Below are positions 44,584-52,474 of a DNA stretch of 64,000 nucleotides, piece after piece (the stretch's first letter is position 1; every line of letters begins with the position of its first letter). Source of the DNA: Pseudoalteromonas ostreae (lineage in GTDB: Bacteria > Pseudomonadota > Gammaproteobacteria > Enterobacterales > Alteromonadaceae); the NCBI RefSeq assembly GCF_018069805.1, contig NZ_JAGPYN010000014.1, forward strand, positions 1-64,000. Reading direction: 5' to 3'. Under the pieces are notes generated by a model. That model was not told where the DNA came from, ran no database searches, and worked only from the letters and a program-made list of their open reading frames with translations. The position numbers were made by a program, and so were the translations under genes.

Positions 44584-45243
44584 TTATCCTAAAGTGGGAA
44601 AATTACCATCTTTAATTAAAATTTTGGTAATTCTTAACTCGTTTATAAATAAAGTTCTATTCATTCTAAGCTCTTTTCGCCCTAAGTTTTCACCGAGCCA
44701 AGTTTCATATTTTTTTGTATGTATAGCCTTATGTGCAGGGGCATCAGGGGTGGCCCAGTCATGCTGCTTACGGCTACTGCTACTAAAAAGCCAAACACCA
44801 TTCTTGGCATCATTGATTCCTATTCCATTAATATGTAAGTTCAGTCTTGCCCTCATCACTGCAGCTTGATCCCAACGCCCTTTACAGCATATTATGTGAT
44901 GGGCATCATGGCTTGCTGAAGGCTTTAACTCTCCTGCAGCCCTTAGATTTTTTTGAAGGGTAGTTGTTGGTCGATACTTCTCTCCCATTTTTTCCTCTAC
45001 ACTCATACCTTCTGCTTTTTCCCTGTAAGATGCTAAAATAGCACGAGCTTCTGCAGGTTTTAAGATTTTATCTCTTTCCTTTTCTAAGTGAACCATATCC
45101 TTAGCCATGGCATTTTTTGTACTTTTACAATTAGGGTTTAGGCTTAAAAGTTTCTGATAATGTGTCCGAGCAAGTAATTCAAAGTTGTAAAGCTGTAAAT
45201 CCTGCGCGGACGGGTTTTGGGGGCGAGTTGGCATTGCATACAT
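44584..45243 (-). CDS. AHH-family nuclease toxin, orphan
   Basis: 219 aa. Residues about 108-200 form an AHH nuclease domain: DAHHIICCKGRWDQAAV, then LNLHINGIGINDAKNGVWL and APAHKAIHTKKYETWLGENL; the AHH triad (114-116) and the later conserved His residues are present. N-terminal 100 residues are helical and basic, with no signal peptide, Rhs/PAAR or pre-toxin domain, so delivery is not evident. It may act inside the cell as a stabilising or anti-phage module, or be a toxin tip detached from its carrier. ATG at 45234 (fourth residue) is an alternative start. Confidence 0.75.
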   Translation of the reverse strand: MYAMPTRPQNPSAQDLQLYNFELLARTHYQKLLSLNPNCKSTKNAMAKDMVHLEKERDKILKPAEARAILASYREKAEGMSVEEKMGEKYRPTTTLQKNLRAAGELKPSASHDAHHIICCKGRWDQAAVMRARLNLHINGIGINDAKNGVWLFSSSSRKQHDWATPDAPAHKAIHTKKYETWLGENLGRKELRMNRTLFINELRITKILIKDGNFPTLG

Positions 45244-45458
45244 AGATCATTCCTTGTTAATTATCCATTAATAGTAGGTGTTATATTCCCACTTTTTGTT
45301 TTTTTGCGCAAATAGCGAACATATGTTCAGAGCGTTTTTCGAAATCCACGCTGTAATATTTAAATTACTTCCTTCTTTTAGAAAATCATTTATGAAGAGC
45401 TCATTTTTCTACAGGGGCATACTCTTCTACCTTTAATAGGGTGAGAATAGCCAATTAA

Positions 45459-47171
45459 TTATGTTAATCGCCCGAATATTGAGGACTTAAAATCTAGTGG
45501 TCTTGACCATGTATGCTTCATAGTAGTAATGGACGTTTTAGGTACGGACCGAATATTCAACCAGATGCCTTTTTGCATTGAAAGCTGATGCAATAAATTG
45601 TTTAGTCTCTGATTAGAACAGTACTCATAGTTTTCATCATTAACTAATGCAACACTAAAGTTTTCCTTGTTACGCATCTCAAATTCAATCAGCGTATACC
45701 ACCGGTTTTGGTAGTGAATATCTGCAATAGTTACTTGTCGTCTGCATCGGGTATTTGAGTCCAAATACGACCACTGCCTTTTGTTTGCAGACTTTGTAAG
45801 TGGGATATACTCAATAGCTTCTTCTATTGGTCGCAGACGGGCTTTTACGCCCTCAACTCGAGTGAGTAGCTGGATTGCTTCTTCAAATGCTTCAAAGCTT
45901 GCTGGCAGTGCTTGACGACGTGTGCGAGTTTGGTTTGCGTGGCCTCGCCCGATCTTTGGATCACCAGAATTACTTTGTCCAGTGCCAAGGTATTTTGGTT
46001 CATCTTCTTTTGGTGCATATCGTAGTGCACTTATGTAACGACATTGATCTTTTTTAGATCTATCGACCTTTTTGCCCATGATTGCGCCAAACCTGTCGGT
46101 CGGTAAGAGCACATGCTCATTAGTTTTATTTTTATTTGGCTCATTTTGACTTTGAAAAGGCTTATCGGCATTTGACGTTTTATGCTGAGGGTACGCTGGT
46201 TTTTTGTCACCATCATTGATTTTATTTTCTCCCTCAGCTTGATTGTTGTTATTGTCTCTATCAGCCGTAAGATGCTCAAATGGAAATGGCGCTGTACAGT
46301 GCGTTATGCCTAATACTAAATATCGCCAGCCACTTTTTGATAATTCATCTTTAGCAGGAATGAACTTACCTCTGACTTTTAAGTTGCTTGAACCTGAGAA
46401 AGGAAACGCACTCTGAGGGTGAAGAAGCTTAGTATTCAAAGAGTGTTTCATTATGGTGTCGTGTGGCAGCGTAAAGCCTAACCAAGCCTCTATACATATG
46501 AGTGCTCTACCTATTATCCAACCATCTTCGTCCGAAAGGTATTGTCTTAGATGCAGTATGCAGCGTTTTTCGCCTTCATCAAAGCCACATTTTTTAGTAT
46601 TAATTACATCTTGAGGTTGATGTTTTAAATCGCCAGAAAAAACGATATGTGACATATCTGTTGAAACAGCGTAATAGAAGCGGATTAATTCCATCACAGG
46701 AATGAGTATTCCATAGGGGTCTTTATCATGTTCGATGGCCATAAGGTTAGCCATAAAACCTTTTCCCATACGATAGGCTTCGTAGGGTACGAGGTTTTTC
46801 TCTTCGATTTTGTGATTACCAGAGATGTACTTAGTTGTATGTTCGTTGATATGAATATGTAAAAGCTTCGTTTGACCTGCCTTTGCAGCTTGGCATTGGC
46901 CATTTAACCAAATTGAACCTATAGATATAAATGGAAGCTGTCCAACACCAATTCTTATAACTGTCTGCTCATCATAATTTGTAACATGAGTGGAGGCTAG
47001 GTGTTTGGCTGTGGAGTGTATGCTTTCATTTTGAATGAGAGGGCTTATTACGATTTGTAAGAAAGGCTCAGAGGGTACGTTTGGGTTGCGTTCAATAGCG
47101 CCAAACCAATCGACCCTCCAATAACGATCGTCACAAGGAAATTCACTAATTTTAGGTATTCCGTGTGACAT
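45459..47171 (-). CDS. tnsE: TnsE-like transposition protein
   Basis: 570 aa. The C-terminal 150 residues (from SFEAFEEAIQLLTRVEGVK through YTLIEFEMRNKENFSVAL to TWSRPLDFKSSIFGRLT) follow the order of motifs of Tn7 TnsE's C-terminal domain (FAAFDELLSIL ... FVLLEVDASDG ... WPNSLFDQLYG). Similarity elsewhere is weak. A charged, low-complexity linker (about 320-370) precedes a basic segment. In Tn7, TnsE directs insertion into discontinuously replicating DNA and conjugal plasmids through the sliding clamp. Here it sits at the tnsA-distal end, facing inward, 52 bp behind the lipA stop codon and with its own GGAAGAG site. Could be another target-selection factor. Confidence 0.6.
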   Translation of the reverse strand: MSHGIPKISEFPCDDRYWRVDWFGAIERNPNVPSEPFLQIVISPLIQNESIHSTAKHLASTHVTNYDEQTVIRIGVGQLPFISIGSIWLNGQCQAAKAGQTKLLHIHINEHTTKYISGNHKIEEKNLVPYEAYRMGKGFMANLMAIEHDKDPYGILIPVMELIRFYYAVSTDMSHIVFSGDLKHQPQDVINTKKCGFDEGEKRCILHLRQYLSDEDGWIIGRALICIEAWLGFTLPHDTIMKHSLNTKLLHPQSAFPFSGSSNLKVRGKFIPAKDELSKSGWRYLVLGITHCTAPFPFEHLTADRDNNNNQAEGENKINDGDKKPAYPQHKTSNADKPFQSQNEPNKNKTNEHVLLPTDRFGAIMGKKVDRSKKDQCRYISALRYAPKEDEPKYLGTGQSNSGDPKIGRGHANQTRTRRQALPASFEAFEEAIQLLTRVEGVKARLRPIEEAIEYIPLTKSANKRQWSYLDSNTRCRRQVTIADIHYQNRWYTLIEFEMRNKENFSVALVNDENYEYCSNQRLNNLLHQLSMQKGIWLNIRSVPKTSITTMKHTWSRPLDFKSSIFGRLT

Positions 47172-47185
47172 CTTTACTCTTCCTT

Positions 47186-47251
47186 GCAGTACAAAATATC
47201 GTTGTAGTACAAAGTATCATTGTTTAGTTGCTAGAAGGATTGAAATTCACA
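47186..47251 (-). repeat. lipA-proximal transposon end with TnsB-site candidates
   Basis: Read on the minus strand from the edge: TGTGAATTTCAATCC, then two near-identical direct repeats GATACTTTGTACTACAAC and GATATTTTGTACTGCAAG, 18 bp apart (GTACT cores at 47206-47210 and 47188-47192). The core matches the repeats in the opposite end. The outer 28 bp are also the last codons of lipA. Confidence 0.7.
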
Positions 47252-48210
47252 ACTTCTTTACCCGCAGCTTGTTGATCAGCATGGTAGCTTGAACGAACAA
47301 ATGGGCCTGAGGCGGCATGAGTAAAGCCAATTTCATCAGCGTACTCTTTAAGCGCGTCAAACTCTGCTGGTGGCACGTAGCGTTTTACCGGTAAGTGATG
47401 CTTTGATGGCTGTAGGTATTGGCCAACCGTTAGCATATCGACATTATGCGCGCGTAAATCACGCAGTACTTCTTCGATTTCGCTAATTTCTTCGCCAAGA
47501 CCAACCATTAGACCTGATTTAGTTTTCACTTCAGGGTGTGCTTCTTTAAAGCGACGTAGTAATTCTAATGACCATTTATAGTCAGCACCTGGGCGCGCAA
47601 GTTTATATAAACGCGGTGCTGTTTCTAGGTTATGATTGAATACATCTGGTGGCGTTTCTATTAAGATTTCAAGCGCTCGGTCCATGCGACCACGAAAATC
47701 AGGCACTAAAATTTCAATGGTGATTTTTGGGTTATACTTACGAATTTCACGAATACAATCAGCAAAATGTTGTGCGCCGCCATCACGCAGATCATCACGA
47801 TCCACTGAGGTGATCACTACATAGCTTAACTTCATATCGCGAATAGTAAGAGCCAACTTTTCAGGCTCTGCGGCGTCTGGTGTTAACGGACGGCCATGGG
47901 CAACATCACAAAATGGGCAACGACGAGTACAAATTGCGCCTAAAATCATAAAAGTTGCTGTACCGTGGTTAAAACACTCTGATAGGTTAGGGCATGAAGC
48001 CTCTTCACATACTGAATGCAGGCCATGTTTACGCATGGCTTGTTTAATACCATCAATACGCTCGGTTGATTTAGGTAAGCGGATTTTTAGCCATTCAGGC
48101 TTGCGCAACATTTCGTTTTTTTCAGTGGGTAATACTTTAACTGGGATCAACGCCATTTTTTCAGCGTCGCGTAGTTTTACCCCTGGTTCCATCTTGACTG
48201 GTTTATTCAT
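47224..48210 (-). CDS. lipA: Lipoyl synthase LipA, tail encoded by the transposon
   Basis: 328-aa radical-SAM enzyme that inserts two sulfurs into protein-bound octanoate. Auxiliary-cluster cysteines are in [12 protein letters not shown], the radical-SAM cluster in CTRRCPFC. The last codons are altered: after GKE V the frame enters the transposon at 47251 and reads VNFNPSSN then TAA. The other side of the element preserves GAAGTGAAGTAA, so the native end was GKEVK-stop. The tail lies beyond the conserved core, so activity is probably retained. Start ATG 48210 is 4 bp inside lipB. Confidence 0.93.
   Translation of the reverse strand: MNKPVKMEPGVKLRDAEKMALIPVKVLPTEKNEMLRKPEWLKIRLPKSTERIDGIKQAMRKHGLHSVCEEASCPNLSECFNHGTATFMILGAICTRRCPFCDVAHGRPLTPDAAEPEKLALTIRDMKLSYVVITSVDRDDLRDGGAQHFADCIREIRKYNPKITIEILVPDFRGRMDRALEILIETPPDVFNHNLETAPRLYKLARPGADYKWSLELLRRFKEAHPEVKTKSGLMVGLGEEISEIEEVLRDLRAHNVDMLTVGQYLQPSKHHLPVKRYVPPAEFDALKEYADEIGFTHAASGPFVRSSYHADQQAAGKEVVNFNPSSN
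47252..47256. repeat. Target-site duplication, lipA-side copy
   Basis: ACTTC (GAAGT on the lipA strand, codons GAA GT) directly beyond the terminal ACA; matches 29714-29718. Confidence 0.85.
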
Positions 48211-48860
48211 TCGTTTTCAAACCCTTCAGTATACTTAACCGCAGTTGCATTAAGTTTTTTTATCATGTGTTTTACAAGGCCGCTACCTGCTTGCTCTAAA
48301 TTAGCAGGGCCATTTAAGTCGGTTGTTTGCACCATATTCATGCCAGCATAACCACATGGGTTGATCCGTAAAAATGGCGTTAAATCCATATTTACGTTTA
48401 GCGCTAGGCCATGAAAAGAGCAGCCACGACGAACGCGTAGACCTAATGAAGCTATTTTGCTGTCATTCACGTAGACACCTGGCGCATCAGCTTTAGCATA
48501 GGCCTCAATGCCATACTCTTGCAATGTGTTGATAATACATTCTTCTAGCCAAGTCACCAGCTCTCGTACGCCTATTTTTAAACGTCGCAGGTTAAACAAC
48601 ACGTACATCATTTGCTGGCCAGGACCGTGATAAGTAACTTGACCACCTCGGTCTACCTTGATCACTTCGATATCGCCAGGTGCTAGCACATGCTCATCTT
48701 TACCTGCTTGACCTTGCGTAAAAACAGGCTGGTGTTCAACGAGCCAAATTTCATCGGCAACGGCATCATCGCGGGTGTCGGTAAATGCTTGCATTTTTTG
48801 CCATATTGTCATGTAGCGCTGACAGCCTAACTGGCGTACGATTAACGTGTTCTCGCTCAC
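48207..48860 (-). CDS. lipB: Octanoyltransferase LipB
   Basis: 217 aa from GTG 48860 ([12 protein letters not shown]). I choose this start because GGAG lies 7 bp before it; a TTG at 48872 would include that Shine-Dalgarno in the coding sequence. LipB moves octanoate from acyl carrier protein to E2/GcvH, giving LipA its substrate. [12 protein letters not shown], the catalytic Lys region ([19 protein letters not shown]) and the catalytic Cys in NPCGYAGM are intact. Overlaps lipA by 4 bp. Confidence 0.94.
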   Translation of the reverse strand: MSENTLIVRQLGCQRYMTIWQKMQAFTDTRDDAVADEIWLVEHQPVFTQGQAGKDEHVLAPGDIEVIKVDRGGQVTYHGPGQQMMYVLFNLRRLKIGVRELVTWLEECIINTLQEYGIEAYAKADAPGVYVNDSKIASLGLRVRRGCSFHGLALNVNMDLTPFLRINPCGYAGMNMVQTTDLNGPANLEQAGSGLVKHMIKKLNATAVKYTEGFENE

Positions 48861-48879
48861 TGCAAACTCCAATTATGGT

Positions 48880-49158
48880 TTAAAGCATGTGACGAACGTC
48901 ATCAAGCGCACTGATCACGTTGTAGATTTCTTCAATGTGCTTACCACTTGTAACGGTTGCAACGAGTGTAATTGACTCGTAGTTACCTTTACTGCTTGGC
49001 TTAACTTTTGGCGCGTAATCACCCGGAGCAATGACTTGCAACTTAGTGAGAACCTGATCAGTTAAATTAACGTTTGCTAAGCCCATTATTTTAAATGTAA
49101 ATGGGCAAGGGTACTCTAAGTACTCATCAAAATGAGTATCTTTTACAGGTGTAGCCAC
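48880..49158 (-). CDS. ybeD: YbeD/DUF493 family protein
   Basis: 92 aa, the usual length of DUF493. [20 protein letters not shown] and the ACT-like ferredoxin fold core ([24 protein letters not shown], read in two parts) match the family. In enterobacteria it sits at this exact place between dacA and lipB; proposed to regulate lipoate or other allosteric partners, unproven. Starts the ybeD-lipB-lipA unit. Confidence 0.9.
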   Translation of the reverse strand: MATPVKDTHFDEYLEYPCPFTFKIMGLANVNLTDQVLTKLQVIAPGDYAPKVKPSSKGNYESITLVATVTSGKHIEEIYNVISALDDVRHML

Positions 49159-49330
49159 GACGTTGACTCCTCATACTTATGTGCGTTTAGTACTATTTTA
49201 CTAAACAATAAACCGATTAGATAACCTGTTCTCGACCTTTATAGCAATTGAATTAATCGCTGACGTAAGACAATTGGTATTCAGGTTATTTGCGGATTAG
49301 ATATAGGGCGCATTCTACCATCTTTAAAGC

Positions 49331-49359
49331 AAAAAAAAACGCCTTGCTTTGCAAGGCGC
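49331..49359 (-). terminator. Rho-independent terminator of dacA
   Basis: On the minus strand: CGCCTTGC-aaa-GCAAGGCG followed by a run of nine T. About 20 bp beyond the dacA stop codon, separating it from ybeD-lipBA. Confidence 0.92.
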
Positions 49360-49379
49360 TTATATTCTTTGTTTGGGTA

Positions 49380-50549
49380 TTACATTATTTGTAAACGTAG
49401 GTAATCATAAATTTTACTAAAGAAGCTACCTTCTTCAACTTCTTCAAGCGTTACCAGAGGATACTGAGCAATTACTTCGCCTTCAAGTTGTAAAGATAAA
49501 GTACCTACGGTAGAGCCTTTCGCTAATGGTGCCTCTAAAACTTTATCAAGTTTAAAGTCGGCTTTTAAATTTTTACGTTGGCCACGTGGAATAGTGATCG
49601 GCGTATCAACTAAAATGCCTAACGATACATTTTCTTTGTTACCCATCCAAATACGTTGCTCGGCAAAACTGTCGCCGGCTTTGTAAGGTGTGATTGTTTC
49701 AAAAAAACGAAAACCATAGTTAAGTAATTTTTTACTTTCTACTTTACGTGCACGTTCACTCGAAGTACCCATAACCACGGCGATTAAACGCATATCATCT
49801 TTGGTCGCTGAACTTACTAAGCTGTAACCGGCTTCCGATGTATGACCGGTTTTTATACCATCAACGTTTAAGCTCTCATCCCATAACAGTGAGTTGCGGT
49901 TGTATTGCTTAATGCCGTTAAAAGTAAATGATTTTTGTGAGTAAACCGCATACTCGTCAGGCACATCACGAATAAGTGCTGCACCTAAGGTGGCCATATC
50001 TCGAGGGGTTGTGAAGTGTTCGTTGGTATCTAAGCCATGGCTATTAATGAAGTGGCTGTTACTCATGCCTAATTTCTCAGCATGGGCATTCATTAAGTCT
50101 GCAAATGCGCTTTCGCTACCGGCAATATGTTCTGCCATTGCTACGCAAGCATCATTACCTGACTGGATAATAATACCGTGGTTTAAATCGTTAACACTAA
50201 TTTGCTTGCCCACTTCGATAAACATTTTCGAAGATTCAGGAAAGTTTTTAGCCCATGCTTTTTCGCTTACCGTAACCATATCTGTTGGCGCGATATTGCC
50301 CGCTTTTATTTCGGTGCCAATGACGTAGCTGGTCATCATTTTAGTTAAACTGGCAGGTGCTAGGCGCGTATCAGCTTCACCTTCGGCAATAACTTTACCA
50401 GTGGTAAAATCAACAAGAAAATAACCTTTTGCATTAACTTGAGGCGGGGCTGGGATGATTTGGGCGGTCGCAGAAAAAACGGCAGCAGAGCAAACTACGC
50501 CACACACACCGCTAATAATTTTGGATTTAATAGATTTCATCATACTCAT
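49380..50549 (-). CDS. dacA: D-alanyl-D-alanine carboxypeptidase DacA (PBP5/6)
   Basis: 389-aa penicillin-binding protein that trims the terminal D-Ala of peptidoglycan stem peptides. Signal peptide 1-29 (ends near ATA-QIIPAPP), catalytic SxxK in PASLTKMM, SxN in SGNDACVAMAEH, and KTG in GIKTGHTSEAG are complete. A C-terminal beta domain and an amphipathic membrane anchor (FFSKIYDYLRLQIM) follow. In its usual place after rlpA. Confidence 0.94.
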   Translation of the reverse strand: MSMMKSIKSKIISGVCGVVCSAAVFSATAQIIPAPPQVNAKGYFLVDFTTGKVIAEGEADTRLAPASLTKMMTSYVIGTEIKAGNIAPTDMVTVSEKAWAKNFPESSKMFIEVGKQISVNDLNHGIIIQSGNDACVAMAEHIAGSESAFADLMNAHAEKLGMSNSHFINSHGLDTNEHFTTPRDMATLGAALIRDVPDEYAVYSQKSFTFNGIKQYNRNSLLWDESLNVDGIKTGHTSEAGYSLVSSATKDDMRLIAVVMGTSSERARKVESKKLLNYGFRFFETITPYKAGDSFAEQRIWMGNKENVSLGILVDTPITIPRGQRKNLKADFKLDKVLEAPLAKGSTVGTLSLQLEGEVIAQYPLVTLEEVEEGSFFSKIYDYLRLQIM

Positions 50550-50594
50550 TAATGGTTAAAGTTAAAGATTCGCGTTTAGCTCATTCTAAAGGTG

Positions 50595-51368
50595 TTATTC
50601 ACTATAAAGCAAGAACGCGTTTTTAAATTGATCCTGTTTTAGTTTTTCAAGTACTTGCTGAGCTTGCTCAGCATTTTTAATTGGCCCTAAACGCAGCCTA
50701 TAAATAGCGTCTTTTTCCACAATATTAGTGGGTAATTGGTATTGCTGGCGTAAGGTGTACGCTAATGCTTCAACATTTTTTAAGGTACTTCCTGCAGCGA
50801 CTTGAATATAACTCAAACGCGCAGTCGAATCGGTCATTGTAATAGCTTCAAGCTTAACCTTGGCTGTACCATGATGATAGTAACCAAGTTTATACGCTGC
50901 TGCATAGGATAAATCGATTAAGCGGTCATCATGAAATGGGCCACGATCATTTACACGGACAATAACAGATTTGCCATTACTGGTGTTGGTTACTTTTACA
51001 AAGCTAGGCAAGGGTAACGTTTTATGAGCGGCAGTCATTGCAAACATATCATAGACTTCACCATTTGAGGTGTGATAGCCATGAAATTTACGGCCATACC
51101 AAGAAGCGATACCTTCTTCACTATAACCCGTTTCATCCAGCATCGGAGTATAGTTTTTGCCGTTAACAGTGTAAGCGCGCCCAGCACTGGCACTTTTGTT
51201 AACCTCTGTGACTATGGCATCTTGCATTTCTAATGCAGTGGGCACTCTCAGTGGTGCAGAATCATGACGCATACTATAGCGGTCACTGTGATTTATACCT
51301 GAAGAGCTACAGGCACTTAAAAAAACCACTAACCACAAACAGCTGAATAATTTTAAACAGTAGCGCAT
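50595..51368 (-). CDS. rlpA: Septal-ring lipoprotein RlpA
   Basis: 257 aa. Lipobox LSAC ends the signal peptide. Double-psi beta-barrel domain about 80-175 with EEGIASWYGRKFHGYHTSNG and the catalytic-region VRVNDRGPFHDDRLIDLS, and a C-terminal SPOR domain (LSYIQVAAGSTLKNVEALA...). In Pseudomonas RlpA is a lytic transglycosylase acting on denuded septal glycan. Start overlaps the mrdB stop codon by one base. Confidence 0.92.
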   Translation of the reverse strand: MRYCLKLFSCLWLVVFLSACSSSGINHSDRYSMRHDSAPLRVPTALEMQDAIVTEVNKSASAGRAYTVNGKNYTPMLDETGYSEEGIASWYGRKFHGYHTSNGEVYDMFAMTAAHKTLPLPSFVKVTNTSNGKSVIVRVNDRGPFHDDRLIDLSYAAAYKLGYYHHGTAKVKLEAITMTDSTARLSYIQVAAGSTLKNVEALAYTLRQQYQLPTNIVEKDAIYRLRLGPIKNAEQAQQVLEKLKQDQFKNAFLLYSE

Positions 51369-52474
51369 TACTTTAACAGCATCCTTTTATCAGTTGCGAT
51401 AGACATAATAATGCCAAATCCGGCCATTAAAGTGACCATTGACGTACCGCCATAACTTATCAGTGGCAATGGTACACCCACCACAGGTAGTAACCCTGAT
51501 ACCATGCCAATATTTACAAATACATAAACAAAAAAAGTCAGCGTGAGTGCCCCTGCCAGTAATTTACCAAATGCATCTTGAGCATTAACCGCGATATACA
51601 AACCGCGACCAATAATAAATAAATACATGGATAATAAAACACATACACCAAACAGGCCAAATTCCTCACTCAGTACTGAGAAGATAAAATCAGTATGGCG
51701 TTCAGGTAAAAATTCTAATTGTGACTGGGTGCCTTGCAGCCAACCTTTACCTTCAATTCCACCAGAGCCGATAGCTATTTTTGATTGGATAATATGGTAA
51801 CCAGAGCCAAGAGGATCGCTTTCTGGATTGAACAACGTTAGTACCCGCTGTTTTTGATAGTCATGCATACCATAATGCCAAAAAGGCCACGCAGCCAAAG
51901 CAACCAAAGCGCTCAAAAAGCCGATTAATCGCCAGCTTAAACCAGACAAAAACAATACAAAGATCCCTGAGCTGGCAATTAAGATAGAGGTGCCTAAGTC
52001 GGGCTGTTCTTTGATCAAGAGTGTGGGAACCATAACAATGGTAAAGCCAACAACTAAGTGCAGTGCTCTTGGTGGTAAATGATTACGGCCAATATACCAA
52101 GCGACCATCATAGGCACAGCTATTTTCATTAATTCAGCAGGTTGAAAGCGGGTAATACCTAAATCTAGCCAGCGCTGAGCGCCTTTGGAGCTGACGCCAA
52201 AGAACAGCACCGCAACTAGCATCAGTAATCCAGCACAATATAAAGGAATAACTAATCGCTTTAAGGTTGCAGGTGAAAACTGCGCTAAAATAATCATACC
52301 TAAAACAGCGCCACCCATACGGGTAATATGACGGATCATCATTGCAGGGTCTTGACCACTGGCGCTATAAACAACGGTTACACTGCCTGCCATCATTAAT
52401 AGCAATGCCAGCAGTAGCGGCAAGTCAAGATGCATGCGCATCCAGATTGAACGGCCATCATGCAAACTGGTCAT
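51368..52474 (-). CDS. mrdB: Peptidoglycan polymerase RodA (MrdB)
   Basis: 368-aa SEDS glycosyltransferase of the elongasome. About ten membrane helices; family motifs GSGGIEGKGWLQGTQSQLEFLPERHTDFIF (SEDS loop with the catalytic Asp in HTDF, written here as two linked parts EFLPERHTDFIF) and the C-terminal PLPLISYGGTSM. Works with PBP2 encoded directly upstream; 4-bp overlap with mrdA. Confidence 0.94.
   Translation of the reverse strand: MTSLHDGRSIWMRMHLDLPLLLALLLMMAGSVTVVYSASGQDPAMMIRHITRMGGAVLGMIILAQFSPATLKRLVIPLYCAGLLMLVAVLFFGVSSKGAQRWLDLGITRFQPAELMKIAVPMMVAWYIGRNHLPPRALHLVVGFTIVMVPTLLIKEQPDLGTSILIASSGIFVLFLSGLSWRLIGFLSALVALAAWPFWHYGMHDYQKQRVLTLFNPESDPLGSGYHIIQSKIAIGSGGIEGKGWLQGTQSQLEFLPERHTDFIFSVLSEEFGLFGVCVLLSMYLFIIGRGLYIAVNAQDAFGKLLAGALTLTFFVYVFVNIGMVSGLLPVVGVPLPLISYGGTSMVTLMAGFGIIMSIATDKRMLLK

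Larger units (their letters stand above)
29719..47251 (+). mobile_element. Tn7-like transposon in the 3' end of lipA
   Basis: 17,533 bp bounded by TGTGAATTACAA at the tnsA side and, inverted, TGTGAATTTCAA at the lipA side (11 of 12 bases match). It is flanked by 5-bp direct repeats ACTTC. Five-base duplications and TGT...ACA termini are standard for Tn7-like elements. Core genes tnsA-tnsB-tnsC-tniQ lie at one end and a TnsE-like gene at the other. Cargo is a Wadjet-type system with a WYL repressor, a nuclease/immunity pair and a broken zinc-ribbon gene. All key genes look intact, so it may be mobile. The coding sequence is visibly more AT-rich than the flanking housekeeping genes. Confidence 0.92.

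Noticed and set aside
29739..47213. Alternative transposon ends at the TGTACTA repeats
   Set aside because: Flanking 5-mers there (TCTGT and AAGTA) do not match, whereas the TGTGAATT ends give a perfect duplication and a sensible rebuilt lipA.
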